NCBI RefSeq assembly: GCF_004405105.1
Contig: NZ_SORW01000005.1
Location: 1 to 64,000, forward strand
Length of the DNA: 64,000 bases
Source of the DNA: Jeotgalibacillus sp. R-1-5s-1
Lineage (GTDB): Bacteria > Bacillota > Bacilli > Bacillales > Jeotgalibacillaceae
Direction: 5' to 3'
Below the pieces are notes generated by a model. It saw only the letters and a list, made by a program, of their open reading frames with translations. It ran no database searches and was not told the origin of the DNA. The stretch's first letter is position 1; each line of letters begins with the position of its first letter. Shown here in pieces: positions 33,478-41,874 of this stretch. A program made the translations under genes and the position numbers.

Positions 33478-34911
33478 ATGAGTGGGAAACTTCAAAAATA
33501 CGAACCAACTGTGAAAGAAGTCATCCGGTTAATTGGCGGTAAGGAAAATATTCAGGGTGCTGCCCATTGTGCGACGAGACTTCGTATTGTGACAAACGAT
33601 CAGGAGAAAATTTCTCTAAAGGAAATTGAACAGCTCGATCATGTTAAGGGAGCTTTTATTGCAGGTGACCAGCTTCAGATTATTTTTGGAGCAGGTACGG
33701 TTAATGACGTTTATAAAGTATTCCAGCAGGAAGCTGGCATGGAGGATATGTCATTAAGTGACGTAAAAGGTGCCTCTGCTAAAAAGCAGAACGCTTTCCA
33801 GCGCGGAATTAAGGCATTATCTGATGTATTTGTTCAAATCATCCCGGGACTGCTCGCAGCAGCTCTATTAATGGGGATTACAGGTCTGTTAAGTCAGCCT
33901 GGCGTATTTGCAGAACAATCTGTTGTTGAAATGTACCCTGCTATTACAGGGATTAACCGATTCCTGTCAATCATGGCGACAGGTATCTTTACGATTTTAC
34001 CATTGCTGGTCGTATGGTCAGCTACAAAGCGCTTTGGAGGAAATCCAGTTTTAGGGCTGGTGATTGGTGCGATCATGCTTCATCCGGAACTCGGAAATGC
34101 CTTTGAGGTTGCTGCTGGAAATGTTGAAGCAGAAAATATTAATATTCTTGGACTTAATATCGAGCTTGTCGGGTTCCAGGGTGGAATCATTGTAGCCCTT
34201 CTGATGGGTCTTGTTGTGGCAAAGCTTGATCAGTTCTTTACGCGTGTTGTACCTGATATCATTAAGCTTTTCCTGGTACCGTTCCTTACTGTTACGTTAT
34301 CAGGCTTACTGTTATTTGTGATTGTTGGTCCGCTTGGACGTTTCCTGGCAGATGGATTAACATCAAGCCTTCTGTGGGCAACTGAAAATCTTGGCGTTGT
34401 CGGATTTGTCATTTTTGCCGGAATTCAGCAGGTTGTCGTTATTACAGGTCTTCACCACGTCATTGGTGCGGTAGAGGCACAATTGATTGCGGATACTGGT
34501 TTGAACTTTATTATGCCATTGATGTCTGTTGCACTTATGGGACAGGGTGGAGCCGTACTTGGTTATCTGTTCCTTCGCTGGAATGATAAAAAAGCGCGTC
34601 AGATCGGCATCTCATCTTTTGGATCGATTTTATTCGGAATTTCAGAACCGGCACTATTCGGTATTAATGTACGCTATAAATTCCCGTTAATTGCAGGCTG
34701 TATCGCGAGTGCGTTTGCAGGTGCTTACGTATTCTTCCTGAATATTAATGCGCTTGGATTCGGTGCAACTGCAGTACCTGGTATTGCCATTGTTTCAACG
34801 ACTGGTGGCGGCCACTTACACTATGTAATTGCCAATGTTTTTGCGCTTGTATTAGGAGCGATCTTCACCGCGATTTACGGAAAGGTGAAAAAACCAAGCT
34901 TTGATGTATAA
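33478..34911 (+). CDS. scrA: Sucrose-specific PTS transporter EIIBC
   Basis: 477 residues: an N-terminal IIB domain with the phospho-Cys in AAHCATRLRI near residue 25, a linker, and a IIC membrane domain of about ten helices. The IIC domain contains ITGLHHVIGAVEAQLI, the conserved GISEPALFGINVRYKFPL and GGGHLHYVIANV motifs. It imports sucrose as sucrose-6-phosphate; a IIA partner must come from elsewhere because none is fused or adjacent. AAAGGAG lies before ATG. It is 14 bases upstream of the hydrolase gene, behind an operator-rich promoter. Confidence 0.88.
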   Translation: MSGKLQKYEPTVKEVIRLIGGKENIQGAAHCATRLRIVTNDQEKISLKEIEQLDHVKGAFIAGDQLQIIFGAGTVNDVYKVFQQEAGMEDMSLSDVKGASAKKQNAFQRGIKALSDVFVQIIPGLLAAALLMGITGLLSQPGVFAEQSVVEMYPAITGINRFLSIMATGIFTILPLLVVWSATKRFGGNPVLGLVIGAIMLHPELGNAFEVAAGNVEAENINILGLNIELVGFQGGIIVALLMGLVVAKLDQFFTRVVPDIIKLFLVPFLTVTLSGLLLFVIVGPLGRFLADGLTSSLLWATENLGVVGFVIFAGIQQVVVITGLHHVIGAVEAQLIADTGLNFIMPLMSVALMGQGGAVLGYLFLRWNDKKARQIGISSFGSILFGISEPALFGINVRYKFPLIAGCIASAFAGAYVFFLNINALGFGATAVPGIAIVSTTGGGHLHYVIANVFALVLGAIFTAIYGKVKKPSFDV

Positions 34912-34925
34912 AGAGGAGGACCATT

Positions 34926-36401
34926 ATGACGACCCGCTATTTTGAACCGAAATACCGGACCATTTTAGAGGCGAAAGAGGGAGAGCTCGAAGCCTTAGCG
35001 AATAAATCAGCCTATGATCTGTGGAAGCCTGTGTATCATATTCATCCACAGTACGGACTGCTGAATGATCCGAATGGACTGGCCTGGTTCAAAGGCCGTT
35101 ACCATGTGTTTTACCAGTGGTACCCGTATGGTGCTTATCATGGAATGAAGCACTGGGCACATGTTTCATCTGAGAATCTTGCTGAATTTGAACGCCACCC
35201 GGTTGCGATTACACCCGTTGAGGACTATGAGTCACATGGTGCATACTCAGGGGCTTCCCTGCAGGTGGGCGACGAACTGTATTTATTTTATACAGGGAAT
35301 GTGAAGTACGATAAGGAAGCGCGTGACGCCCATCAGTGTCTGGCGATCATGAATGAGGCCGGGGAGATTCGTAAATATGATCAGAATCCCCTCATCAAAG
35401 GGGTTCCTGAAGGATACACAGGACATGTCCGTGACCCGAAGGTATTTGAACAGGACGGAACGTATTACATGCTCTTAGGGGCTCAGCGTGAAAATAAGAC
35501 AGGTGCGATTATCGTCTATCAGTCACCTGATGCACTGAAATGGTCATTTTATGGTGAGCTCTCAGTCAATATTGAACTTGAGGGATATATGTGGGAGTGC
35601 CCGGATTACTTCGAGTTGGATGGGAAAGACTATTTAATCTTCTCCCCACAGGGCATCGATCCTTCCGGTGAAAACTACCATAACGTTTTTAATACGGTGT
35701 ATGCTGCCGGAACGCTTAATATTGAAAAGCTTCAGTTTGAGGTTGAAGAATATCATGAACTTGATAAGGGCTTTGATTTTTATGCGCCGCAGAGCTTTGA
35801 AGCTGATGGGAAACGTCTGCTCTACGGTTGGGCTGGTGTTGGAGAGGTTAACTTCCCGACGGACGAAAATGCCTGGGCGCACTGTCTAACCCTGCCGCGT
35901 GAACTTGTCCGTAAAGGAAACAGACTGCTTCAGCGTCCTGCTGATTCGCTGTCATTACTTCAGGATAAGCTTCTTGCTGAGGGATCGACGGAAGGCTCTG
36001 GTCAAGAAGTATTACTGTACAATACGAGTGCAAAAGCCTTCAGAGTGTCGATCAGCACCACGTCACCTGCTGATATGAGCGTGCAGCTTTTCGAATCGGA
36101 GAATGAACACTTCTCCATCCGTTACGATCATGATGCTAAAAAAGTGACGGTGGACCGTTCGGGAATGACGCATGTGGTGGAAGCGCAATTCGGGACATCA
36201 CGTGAAGTCACACTCGAGAACGATCTTTCTGAAATTGAAATTCTTGTTGATCACAGTATTGCAGAGATCTTTGTGAATGGTGGAGAAGCAGTCTTCACAT
36301 GCCGTGTTTTTCCATTAAACGAAGAGAAAAATATGACAATCAGCAGCAATAGTAAAACATCATATCAGGTGTACTCGATGAAACGCGGAATCAGCCGCTG
36401 A
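34926..36401 (+). CDS. scrB: Sucrose-6-phosphate hydrolase (GH32)
   Basis: A 491-residue cytoplasmic enzyme splitting sucrose-6-phosphate into glucose-6-phosphate and fructose. The five-bladed propeller carries the nucleophile Asp in HPQYGLLNDPNGLAWF near residue 45, the transition-state Asp in GHVRDPKVF near 165, and the acid/base Glu in MWECPDYF near 222. A C-terminal beta-sandwich begins near residue 345 and includes VDHSIAEIFVNGGEAVFTCRVFP. AGGAGGA lies before ATG. It is co-transcribed with scrA. No fructokinase gene follows; a large terminator ends the operon. Confidence 0.92.
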   Translation: MTTRYFEPKYRTILEAKEGELEALANKSAYDLWKPVYHIHPQYGLLNDPNGLAWFKGRYHVFYQWYPYGAYHGMKHWAHVSSENLAEFERHPVAITPVEDYESHGAYSGASLQVGDELYLFYTGNVKYDKEARDAHQCLAIMNEAGEIRKYDQNPLIKGVPEGYTGHVRDPKVFEQDGTYYMLLGAQRENKTGAIIVYQSPDALKWSFYGELSVNIELEGYMWECPDYFELDGKDYLIFSPQGIDPSGENYHNVFNTVYAAGTLNIEKLQFEVEEYHELDKGFDFYAPQSFEADGKRLLYGWAGVGEVNFPTDENAWAHCLTLPRELVRKGNRLLQRPADSLSLLQDKLLAEGSTEGSGQEVLLYNTSAKAFRVSISTTSPADMSVQLFESENEHFSIRYDHDAKKVTVDRSGMTHVVEAQFGTSREVTLENDLSEIEILVDHSIAEIFVNGGEAVFTCRVFPLNEEKNMTISSNSKTSYQVYSMKRGISR

Positions 36402-36407
36402 TCATAA

Positions 36408-36454
36408 GGACTGTCGTGCAAGTCAGATAGACTGACTGCCGGCAGTCTTTTTTT
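36408..36454 (+). terminator. Terminator of the sucrose operon
   Basis: Two-part stem: outer GACTGTCG/CGGCAGTC and inner AGTCAG/CTGACT, followed by seven T. Confidence 0.85.
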
Positions 36455-36502
36455 GTTTCCGGATATTGAAAGTGGGAAAAGAGAAGCAAGGAGGTTGATC
36501 GT

Positions 36503-36949
36503 ATGCCATTTGATTATGACCTGGATTTCGATTCAATTGATTTTCGTGAACATCCTGAGCTATACAGAGTAGGGCGAGGGGAGCAGGGAGTTTTATTAGT
36601 GGAGCCCTATAAAGGTGAAATACTGCCGCACTGGCGTTTTAAATCACCGGAGGAGGCAAAAAAATCATCAGAAAAGATTTATGAAATGTTTTTAACCTAT
36701 AAGAAAGAAGATGATTTTGTCGGTATGGATATGGCGAGGAAATTTATCCAGATGGGATATACGAGAGCCAGACGTTATGCCAATTACAAAGGTGGCAGAA
36801 AATACGACAAGAGCGGAGAAATAAATGAACGAGAAATAGATCATGAAAAAGCCCAGTCCGCCTCAATCTTTGAAGAAAAGTGGAAAATCGTAAGAGAAGA
36901 TGAGGAATATCTGGAGAAAAAGAAACACCATCAAAAGAAGTACGGATAG
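36503..36949 (+). CDS. DUF4385 family protein
   Basis: A 148-residue soluble protein. The opening FDYDLDFDSIDFREHPELYR and RVGRGEQGVLLVEPYKGEILPHWRF are the conserved DUF4385 signature. The rest is helical and charged (ARKFIQMGYTRARRYANYKGG) and ends in a basic tail. The family function is unknown. AAGGAGG lies nine bases before ATG. It stands alone between the sucrose operon and the EAL gene. Confidence 0.8.
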   Translation: MPFDYDLDFDSIDFREHPELYRVGRGEQGVLLVEPYKGEILPHWRFKSPEEAKKSSEKIYEMFLTYKKEDDFVGMDMARKFIQMGYTRARRYANYKGGRKYDKSGEINEREIDHEKAQSASIFEEKWKIVREDEEYLEKKKHHQKKYG

Positions 36950-37061
36950 CACGAATAAAGAACTAAAAATATTTATAAAATTCTGAAAAATAGTGCAGAG
37001 GTCTATATAAATGCGTTATAATGAAAGTATTACAGCATGGCGTTGAAGGGAATGAGCCCGA

Positions 37062-37943
37062 ATGAATGTCGCTTACATGCAGCCAAAGGTGAAAAATCTG
37101 TCATCTCAAAAGAAAATTACGTTATTTCCCCTTGCTCCTGAAGAAGGTCAAACAGGTGATCAGGATATATTGTCTAGGCTGAAGCTGTCCTTTAGTGAAG
37201 AAATCCGGAGAGCCATACGCAATAACGAATTTAAACTGTATTACCAGCCACAGTTCCATGTCGAATCCGGCGCATTAGCAGGCGCGGAGGCATTTATTCG
37301 ATGGCATCATCCGGACCGCGGGATCCTTTTTCCTGAGAATTTTATTTCACAGGCGGAATATTCAGGTCAGATCATGGACGTTGGACGATGGGGACTTCAT
37401 GAACTTTTTCATCAGCAGGCAAAGTGGAAAGACCAGGGGGCGGAACTGATCAACATCGCTACGAATATTTCAGGGATTCAATTTGTGAATCGCTCTCTGA
37501 TCAGTGAAGTCAGCCATTTTCTTGAAGTTTATAAAATAGATCCTGCATTCATCTCCATTGAACTTACAGAGCGTCTAGAAGTCGACCTGGATGTTTGGAC
37601 ACGTCAAGTTACAGACTTGAAGAACCTTGGTATAAAAATTTCACTCGATGATTTCGGTACCGGATACAATACATTTCCCCAGCTGATTAACGTGTCGGTT
37701 GATTTTGTAAAAATTGATCGGCGTTTTATTCAGCAGATGACGACCTCAGAAAGAGCGGCATCTGTTGTAGAATCTCTCATAAAGCTTTCAGGATCTCTAG
37801 GGTGTACGGCTATAGCAGAAGGAGTGGAGAGTGCTGGCCAGCTCGAGAAAATTAAACAATTCGGGGGCAGAGTGACACAGGGCTTTTATCATGAAGCTGC
37901 TTTACCCGCAGATGAATTTTTTTCAAAATACCTTTCGAAATAA
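37062..37943 (+). CDS. EAL domain cyclic-di-GMP phosphodiesterase
   Basis: 293 residues: a short N-terminal stretch of about 45 residues without motifs, then a stand-alone EAL domain. The signature reads GAEAFIRWHHP (EAF instead of EAL, metal-ligand Glu kept). The other catalytic positions are present: ATNISGIQF (Asn), IELTERLEV (Glu), SLDDFGTGYNTF (Asp pair), FVKIDRRFI (Lys) and IAEGVES (Glu). It should therefore be able to hydrolyse c-di-GMP to pGpG. No GGDEF partner is fused or nearby. AAGGGA precedes ATG by about ten bases. It is followed by a long bidirectional terminator and lies just upstream of an HD-GYP/cyclase cluster. Confidence 0.88.
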   Translation: MNVAYMQPKVKNLSSQKKITLFPLAPEEGQTGDQDILSRLKLSFSEEIRRAIRNNEFKLYYQPQFHVESGALAGAEAFIRWHHPDRGILFPENFISQAEYSGQIMDVGRWGLHELFHQQAKWKDQGAELINIATNISGIQFVNRSLISEVSHFLEVYKIDPAFISIELTERLEVDLDVWTRQVTDLKNLGIKISLDDFGTGYNTFPQLINVSVDFVKIDRRFIQQMTTSERAASVVESLIKLSGSLGCTAIAEGVESAGQLEKIKQFGGRVTQGFYHEAALPADEFFSKYLSK

Positions 37944-37946
37944 AAT

Positions 37947-38020
37947 AACTGTCCCGATAAAAAGATTAAGAGGAGAAAATCTCCTGGTTAATCTTTTCGT
38001 TCGGGACAGTTTTTTTAATC
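37947..38020. terminator. Long bidirectional terminator
   Basis: A nearly continuous 30-pair hairpin: outer AACTGTCCCG/CGGGACAGTT, inner AAAAGATTAA-type arms and AGGAGA/TCTCCT around a short loop. T7 follows on the plus strand. It serves the convergent EAL and DUF3307 genes. Confidence 0.85.
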
Positions 38021-38021
38021 C

Positions 38022-38366
38022 TTACAAATATAAAGCTGCAGCCAGAATGATGAGATGAAAAATCTGGTCCACTACGATCGTTAACCATTTGTCAGGTCCT
38101 GCAGGTGTCTGCATAACTTTCTTGACCCACCATTTAACAAACTGCTGCCGGTCAAGGATAACATGGGTAATAAAAATAAATAAAATGGCGATCACAGACA
38201 GTCCGTCGAAGGCGATCCAGCTGATTAGAGCGACGATTAAAGTGTATACCGCACAGTGAACAAGGAGTGGAATCCACTTTGACGCTTTATTAGCAGCCAT
38301 CCAGCCTGTCTGAAATAGAAAGTCACCAATCAAGTGAGAAAGAAAAAGCCATGAAAAAGGAGTCAT
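38022..38366 (-). CDS. DUF3307 membrane protein
   Basis: 114 residues with three to four membrane helices. The N-terminal FLSHLIGDFLFQTGWMAANK and the central THVILDRQQFVKWWV are conserved in DUF3307, a family of unknown function often found near phage or stress genes. GAGGTGA lies a few bases before ATG. It is convergent with the EAL gene, sharing the long hairpin, and divergent from the HD-GYP gene. Confidence 0.8.
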   Translation of the reverse strand: MTPFSWLFLSHLIGDFLFQTGWMAANKASKWIPLLVHCAVYTLIVALISWIAFDGLSVIAILFIFITHVILDRQQFVKWWVKKVMQTPAGPDKWLTIVVDQIFHLIILAAALYL

Positions 38367-38484
38367 ATTTCACCTCGAATCATTCTTTAGACCTAACATA
38401 ATATGATAGAATTACTATATCATATTTAATCCTAATAGATAGAGGGAGAATCGGATTAAATTTACATCGAAAGGGAGTGAGGGA

Positions 38485-39615
38485 ATGGGGGTGAATCCTG
38501 TTTCAACTTCAGAAATGCCTGCAGAAACACTGCTTAAAATCATTTTTGATTACGCGTCAAAAATTGCACATGAAAATGACCTTGATACGCTCCATATCCT
38601 GATGGCGGATATGGGGAAAAAATTGACGATGGCAGACCGTTGTACATTGTGGATTGCAGATCCAGCCAATCAAAAGCTGTGGAGTAAAATTGCACACGGA
38701 ATGAACCGTATTGAGATTCCGATCCATACAGGGCTCGTTGGTGCTGCCTATCAGAGTGGTGAGATCATTTCCATTAGTGATGCCTATGAGGACGAACGAT
38801 TCAACCGGGAAGTAGACCGCAGCAGCGGTTATCGCACTAAATCTATTCTATGCATTCCCATTCGTAATATGGATCAGGAAGTGATTGGCGTCTATCAGGC
38901 TGTTAATAAACAAAGCTATCCACCCGTGTTTACTGAAAAAGATGAAACCTACCTTTCTCTTGCAGCGACGTATACCGGACAATCCATGGAAAAAGCCATT
39001 TTGTATTCAGAGCTGATCGAATCTCAAAAAGAAATTATTTATATGATGGGTACCATTGGCGAGAGCCGCTCAGCTGAGACAGGGAAGCATGTTAAAAGAG
39101 TAGCCAGTTATGCCTATATACTCGCTAAAGGAGCGGGCTTGTCTGAAGAAGAGGCAAGGTTGATCGAATTAGCCAGCCCTATGCATGATATTGGTAAAGT
39201 ATCTATTCCGGATGCGATTTTAAACAAGCCTGGTAAGTTAACGGATGAAGAATTTGATGTCATGAAACAGCATACTGAAACAGGTCACAGGATTTTCAGA
39301 AATTCAAAAAGGAAAATCCTGCAGACGGCAGCGATTATTGCGAGGCAGCATCATGAGAAATGGGATGGAACGGGATATCCTGACGGCTTGAAAGGGAAAG
39401 ACATTCATTTGTACGGACGCATTGTTGCTTTAGCAGATGTTTTTGATGCGCTTGGTACTAAGAGACCTTATAAGAGACCGTGGACGAACGATGAAATCAC
39501 GGATCTTATCAGACGGGAAAAGGGTAAGCATTTCGATCCATTTATCGTTGAAGTATTTTTCGAAAACCTCCCTGAATTTATCCGCATTAGTGAACAGTAT
39601 GCTGACAGCCCATAA
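38485..39615 (+). CDS. GAF/HD-GYP cyclic-di-GMP phosphodiesterase
   Basis: 376 residues. An N-terminal GAF sensor (about 20-170, TMADRCTLWIAD and SILCIPIRNMDQEVIGVYQAVNK) is joined to a C-terminal HD-GYP domain with the metal-binding MHDIGKVSIPD and the signature HHEKWDGTGYPDGLKG near residue 300. Predicted to degrade c-di-GMP under control of the GAF ligand. AAAGGGAG and a run of G precede ATG. It is the first gene of a run with the cyclase (20-base gap), receiver and hybrid kinase, so it is probably the lead gene of a signalling operon. Confidence 0.88.
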   Translation: MGVNPVSTSEMPAETLLKIIFDYASKIAHENDLDTLHILMADMGKKLTMADRCTLWIADPANQKLWSKIAHGMNRIEIPIHTGLVGAAYQSGEIISISDAYEDERFNREVDRSSGYRTKSILCIPIRNMDQEVIGVYQAVNKQSYPPVFTEKDETYLSLAATYTGQSMEKAILYSELIESQKEIIYMMGTIGESRSAETGKHVKRVASYAYILAKGAGLSEEEARLIELASPMHDIGKVSIPDAILNKPGKLTDEEFDVMKQHTETGHRIFRNSKRKILQTAAIIARQHHEKWDGTGYPDGLKGKDIHLYGRIVALADVFDALGTKRPYKRPWTNDEITDLIRREKGKHFDPFIVEVFFENLPEFIRISEQYADSP

Positions 39616-39634
39616 TTAGAGGAGATGATCTGTA

Positions 39635-41494
39635 ATGAAGGAAAAGACATATGTGTTCAAGCGAACGTATCCAATCGAAAGGACAAAAGCGTGGGCGTTA
39701 CTTTCAGACACAGAACAATTAAATCGACTATCAGGTCTTTTCCCCGTGGAGTTTTCAGATGCCGTTACGAGTGACAAGGAGCTTTTTCGATTCGCTAATG
39801 CAAAAGCTTTAGGGCTCGTTCCATTAAAGTGGAGAGAACACCCTTTTGAATGGGTAAAGGAACAGATTTATTCAGTTGAAAGACGATATGAGGGCGGCCC
39901 AATAAAGCTTCTAATTTGGGAGGTTGCGTTTAAAGACAGCAATGAAACACTGGAAAATGGACAGCCGGGAACCGAAATTACAGGAACGGCAAGATTTATA
40001 CCTGCCAACCTTATCGGACATGCTGCGATTCCGACAGTTGGACTGAAATCCATTAAAGAAATCATGAAATATATTGATAAATATCTGGAAGCGAATCATA
40101 CAGCCGGATTTGAAACGTTACCCTCACAATCCAATGTGAAAGTGGATCAGCAGAGAGTATCCCGTATTAGTGAAAAATTGAAATTTCTTCATCATGATCA
40201 TCAGCAGATCAGCATCCTGCTGAATCACCTGTCAACAGCCGAAGATAATGAAGTGCTTCATATGCAGCCGTATGCTCTAGCAGACAGGTGGGGATTTTCA
40301 CGGCAAGAATTCCTTGAATTATTTCTTCACAGTGTAAAAGAGGGTCTTTTAAATCAGGAATGGAGTCTGATGTGTCCGAATTGCCGCGTTCCTAAAAGTA
40401 CCTCTTCGTCGATGAGGAATGTGAAAAACCAGGTTCACTGTGATTTATGCGGAGTGGATTATCAGCTTGATTTCGACCGCTATATTGAAATGAAGTTTTC
40501 CATTCATCCATCAGTCCGCAAGGCGGTGGATCAGGTTTACTGTATGACAGGGCCGGCTCGTTCTCCACATGTTCTTTCTCAAAAAAGAGTTTCCCCCGGG
40601 GATGAAACGGTCTTTTATTACCCGGCATTTACAGGACAGGTAAGGCTCAGACTGTTGAAGTCCAATCACGTTATCAAACATGATCTGGAAGCGGAAAGTC
40701 ATAAAACGCTAAGTTATCAGAATCATGGATGGGAAACATCTGTCACATCATTAAATCGTAATGGCGGTTCGCTGATCATTCAAAACGGATCCGAAAATGA
40801 AATCATCGTATTGCTTGAGAATACGGAATGGGACGGTGCTGCTGTTACAGCTGCATCAGTAACTTCTCTGCAGCTATACCGGGATCTGTTTTCAAACGAA
40901 GTTCTTTCACCTGATCAACAGATCGGTATTGAATCATTGACTGTGTTATTCAGCGATTTGAAGGGATCAACTTCTCTTTATGAGGAAGTTGGCGATGCAC
41001 CTGCTTATCATCAGGTTCATACTCACTTCAATTATTTGAAGGATAAAATTGCATCGGGGAATGGAACCATTGTTAAAACGATTGGTGACTCTGTCATGGC
41101 GGTTTTTTATAAAAAGGAAGATGCCTTTGAAACAGCATTATCCATACAGGACGGCATGAAGACATTTAACCGGGAGCAAAACAGTAAGATGACGATAAAA
41201 TTGGGTTTATACTCAGGCCCGGTAATTGCGGTTAATGCTAATGAATTACTTGATTACTTTGGCCGGACAGTGAATATGGCTGCACGGATTCAGCAAAAAA
41301 GCATCGGTAATGATTTGCTGGTCGCTGCAACGGAATGGCAGGAATTAAAAGTGTCATCAACATCTTACACTTACAAAGAAGAATTGATTACCGAACGACT
41401 GTCAGGTATAGAGGATGAAGTGGAATTGGTCAGGTTGACGGAAATCCACCTTCCAGATTATGCGGAAATGGCTGCAGCATCCAGTGAACAATAA
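39635..41494 (+). CDS. SRPBCC-zinc ribbon-class III nucleotide cyclase fusion
   Basis: 619 residues. Residues 1-160 form an SRPBCC-like fold (YVFKRTYPIERTKAWALLSD to IKEIMKYIDKYLE). A middle region (DUF5939-like) contains two CxxC pairs, MCPNCRV near 247 and CDLCG near 270, and ends near 430. The C-terminal class III cyclase domain shows the metal Asps in VLFSDLKGST and IGDSVMAVF, substrate-side Lys in IVKTIGD, and the transition-state Asn/Arg in FGRTVNMAARI. It is expected to be active, making cAMP or cGMP. There are no membrane helices. The site GAGGAGA lies ten bases before ATG. Second gene of the signalling run. Confidence 0.85.
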   Translation: MKEKTYVFKRTYPIERTKAWALLSDTEQLNRLSGLFPVEFSDAVTSDKELFRFANAKALGLVPLKWREHPFEWVKEQIYSVERRYEGGPIKLLIWEVAFKDSNETLENGQPGTEITGTARFIPANLIGHAAIPTVGLKSIKEIMKYIDKYLEANHTAGFETLPSQSNVKVDQQRVSRISEKLKFLHHDHQQISILLNHLSTAEDNEVLHMQPYALADRWGFSRQEFLELFLHSVKEGLLNQEWSLMCPNCRVPKSTSSSMRNVKNQVHCDLCGVDYQLDFDRYIEMKFSIHPSVRKAVDQVYCMTGPARSPHVLSQKRVSPGDETVFYYPAFTGQVRLRLLKSNHVIKHDLEAESHKTLSYQNHGWETSVTSLNRNGGSLIIQNGSENEIIVLLENTEWDGAAVTAASVTSLQLYRDLFSNEVLSPDQQIGIESLTVLFSDLKGSTSLYEEVGDAPAYHQVHTHFNYLKDKIASGNGTIVKTIGDSVMAVFYKKEDAFETALSIQDGMKTFNREQNSKMTIKLGLYSGPVIAVNANELLDYFGRTVNMAARIQQKSIGNDLLVAATEWQELKVSSTSYTYKEELITERLSGIEDEVELVRLTEIHLPDYAEMAAASSEQ

Positions 41495-41508
41495 AGGGGA
41501 AATGAAGA

Positions 41509-41874
41509 ATGAAAAAACTGCTCATTGCAGATGACGAAGATATTCTCAGAATGCTGATAGAGGACACGCTTGAGGATCTTGATGTGGAGATTTCAGAAGT
41601 GACCAACGGCAGGGAAGCATATGAACGTTTGAATGAAGAACCCTTTGATTATCTGATCCTTGATTACATGATGCCTGAAATGACAGGTTATGAAGTGCTG
41701 GAGAAGCTGTCAGAGGATATTAAAAAAACCGTAACGATCATTATGTTGACAGCCAAAACACAAAAAGAGGATCAGGAGGCACTGATGCAGGCCGGGGCTG
41801 ATTATTTTATATCAAAACCGTTCAGTCCGGTTGAACTGGCTGATTTTATGGAGGGGCTGTTTAATGAACAATAA
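41509..41874 (+). CDS. Single-domain response regulator
   Basis: A 121-residue CheY-like receiver with nothing after it. Seen: the acidic pair in LLIADDEDILRML, phospho-Asp in YLILDYMMPEMTGYE near residue 53, Thr in IIMLTAKTQ and Lys in YFISKPFSPVE. It has no output domain, so it acts by protein contact, probably with the adjacent hybrid kinase or cyclase. Its stop lies eleven bases inside the kinase gene. Confidence 0.9.
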   Translation: MKKLLIADDEDILRMLIEDTLEDLDVEISEVTNGREAYERLNEEPFDYLILDYMMPEMTGYEVLEKLSEDIKKTVTIIMLTAKTQKEDQEALMQAGADYFISKPFSPVELADFMEGLFNEQ

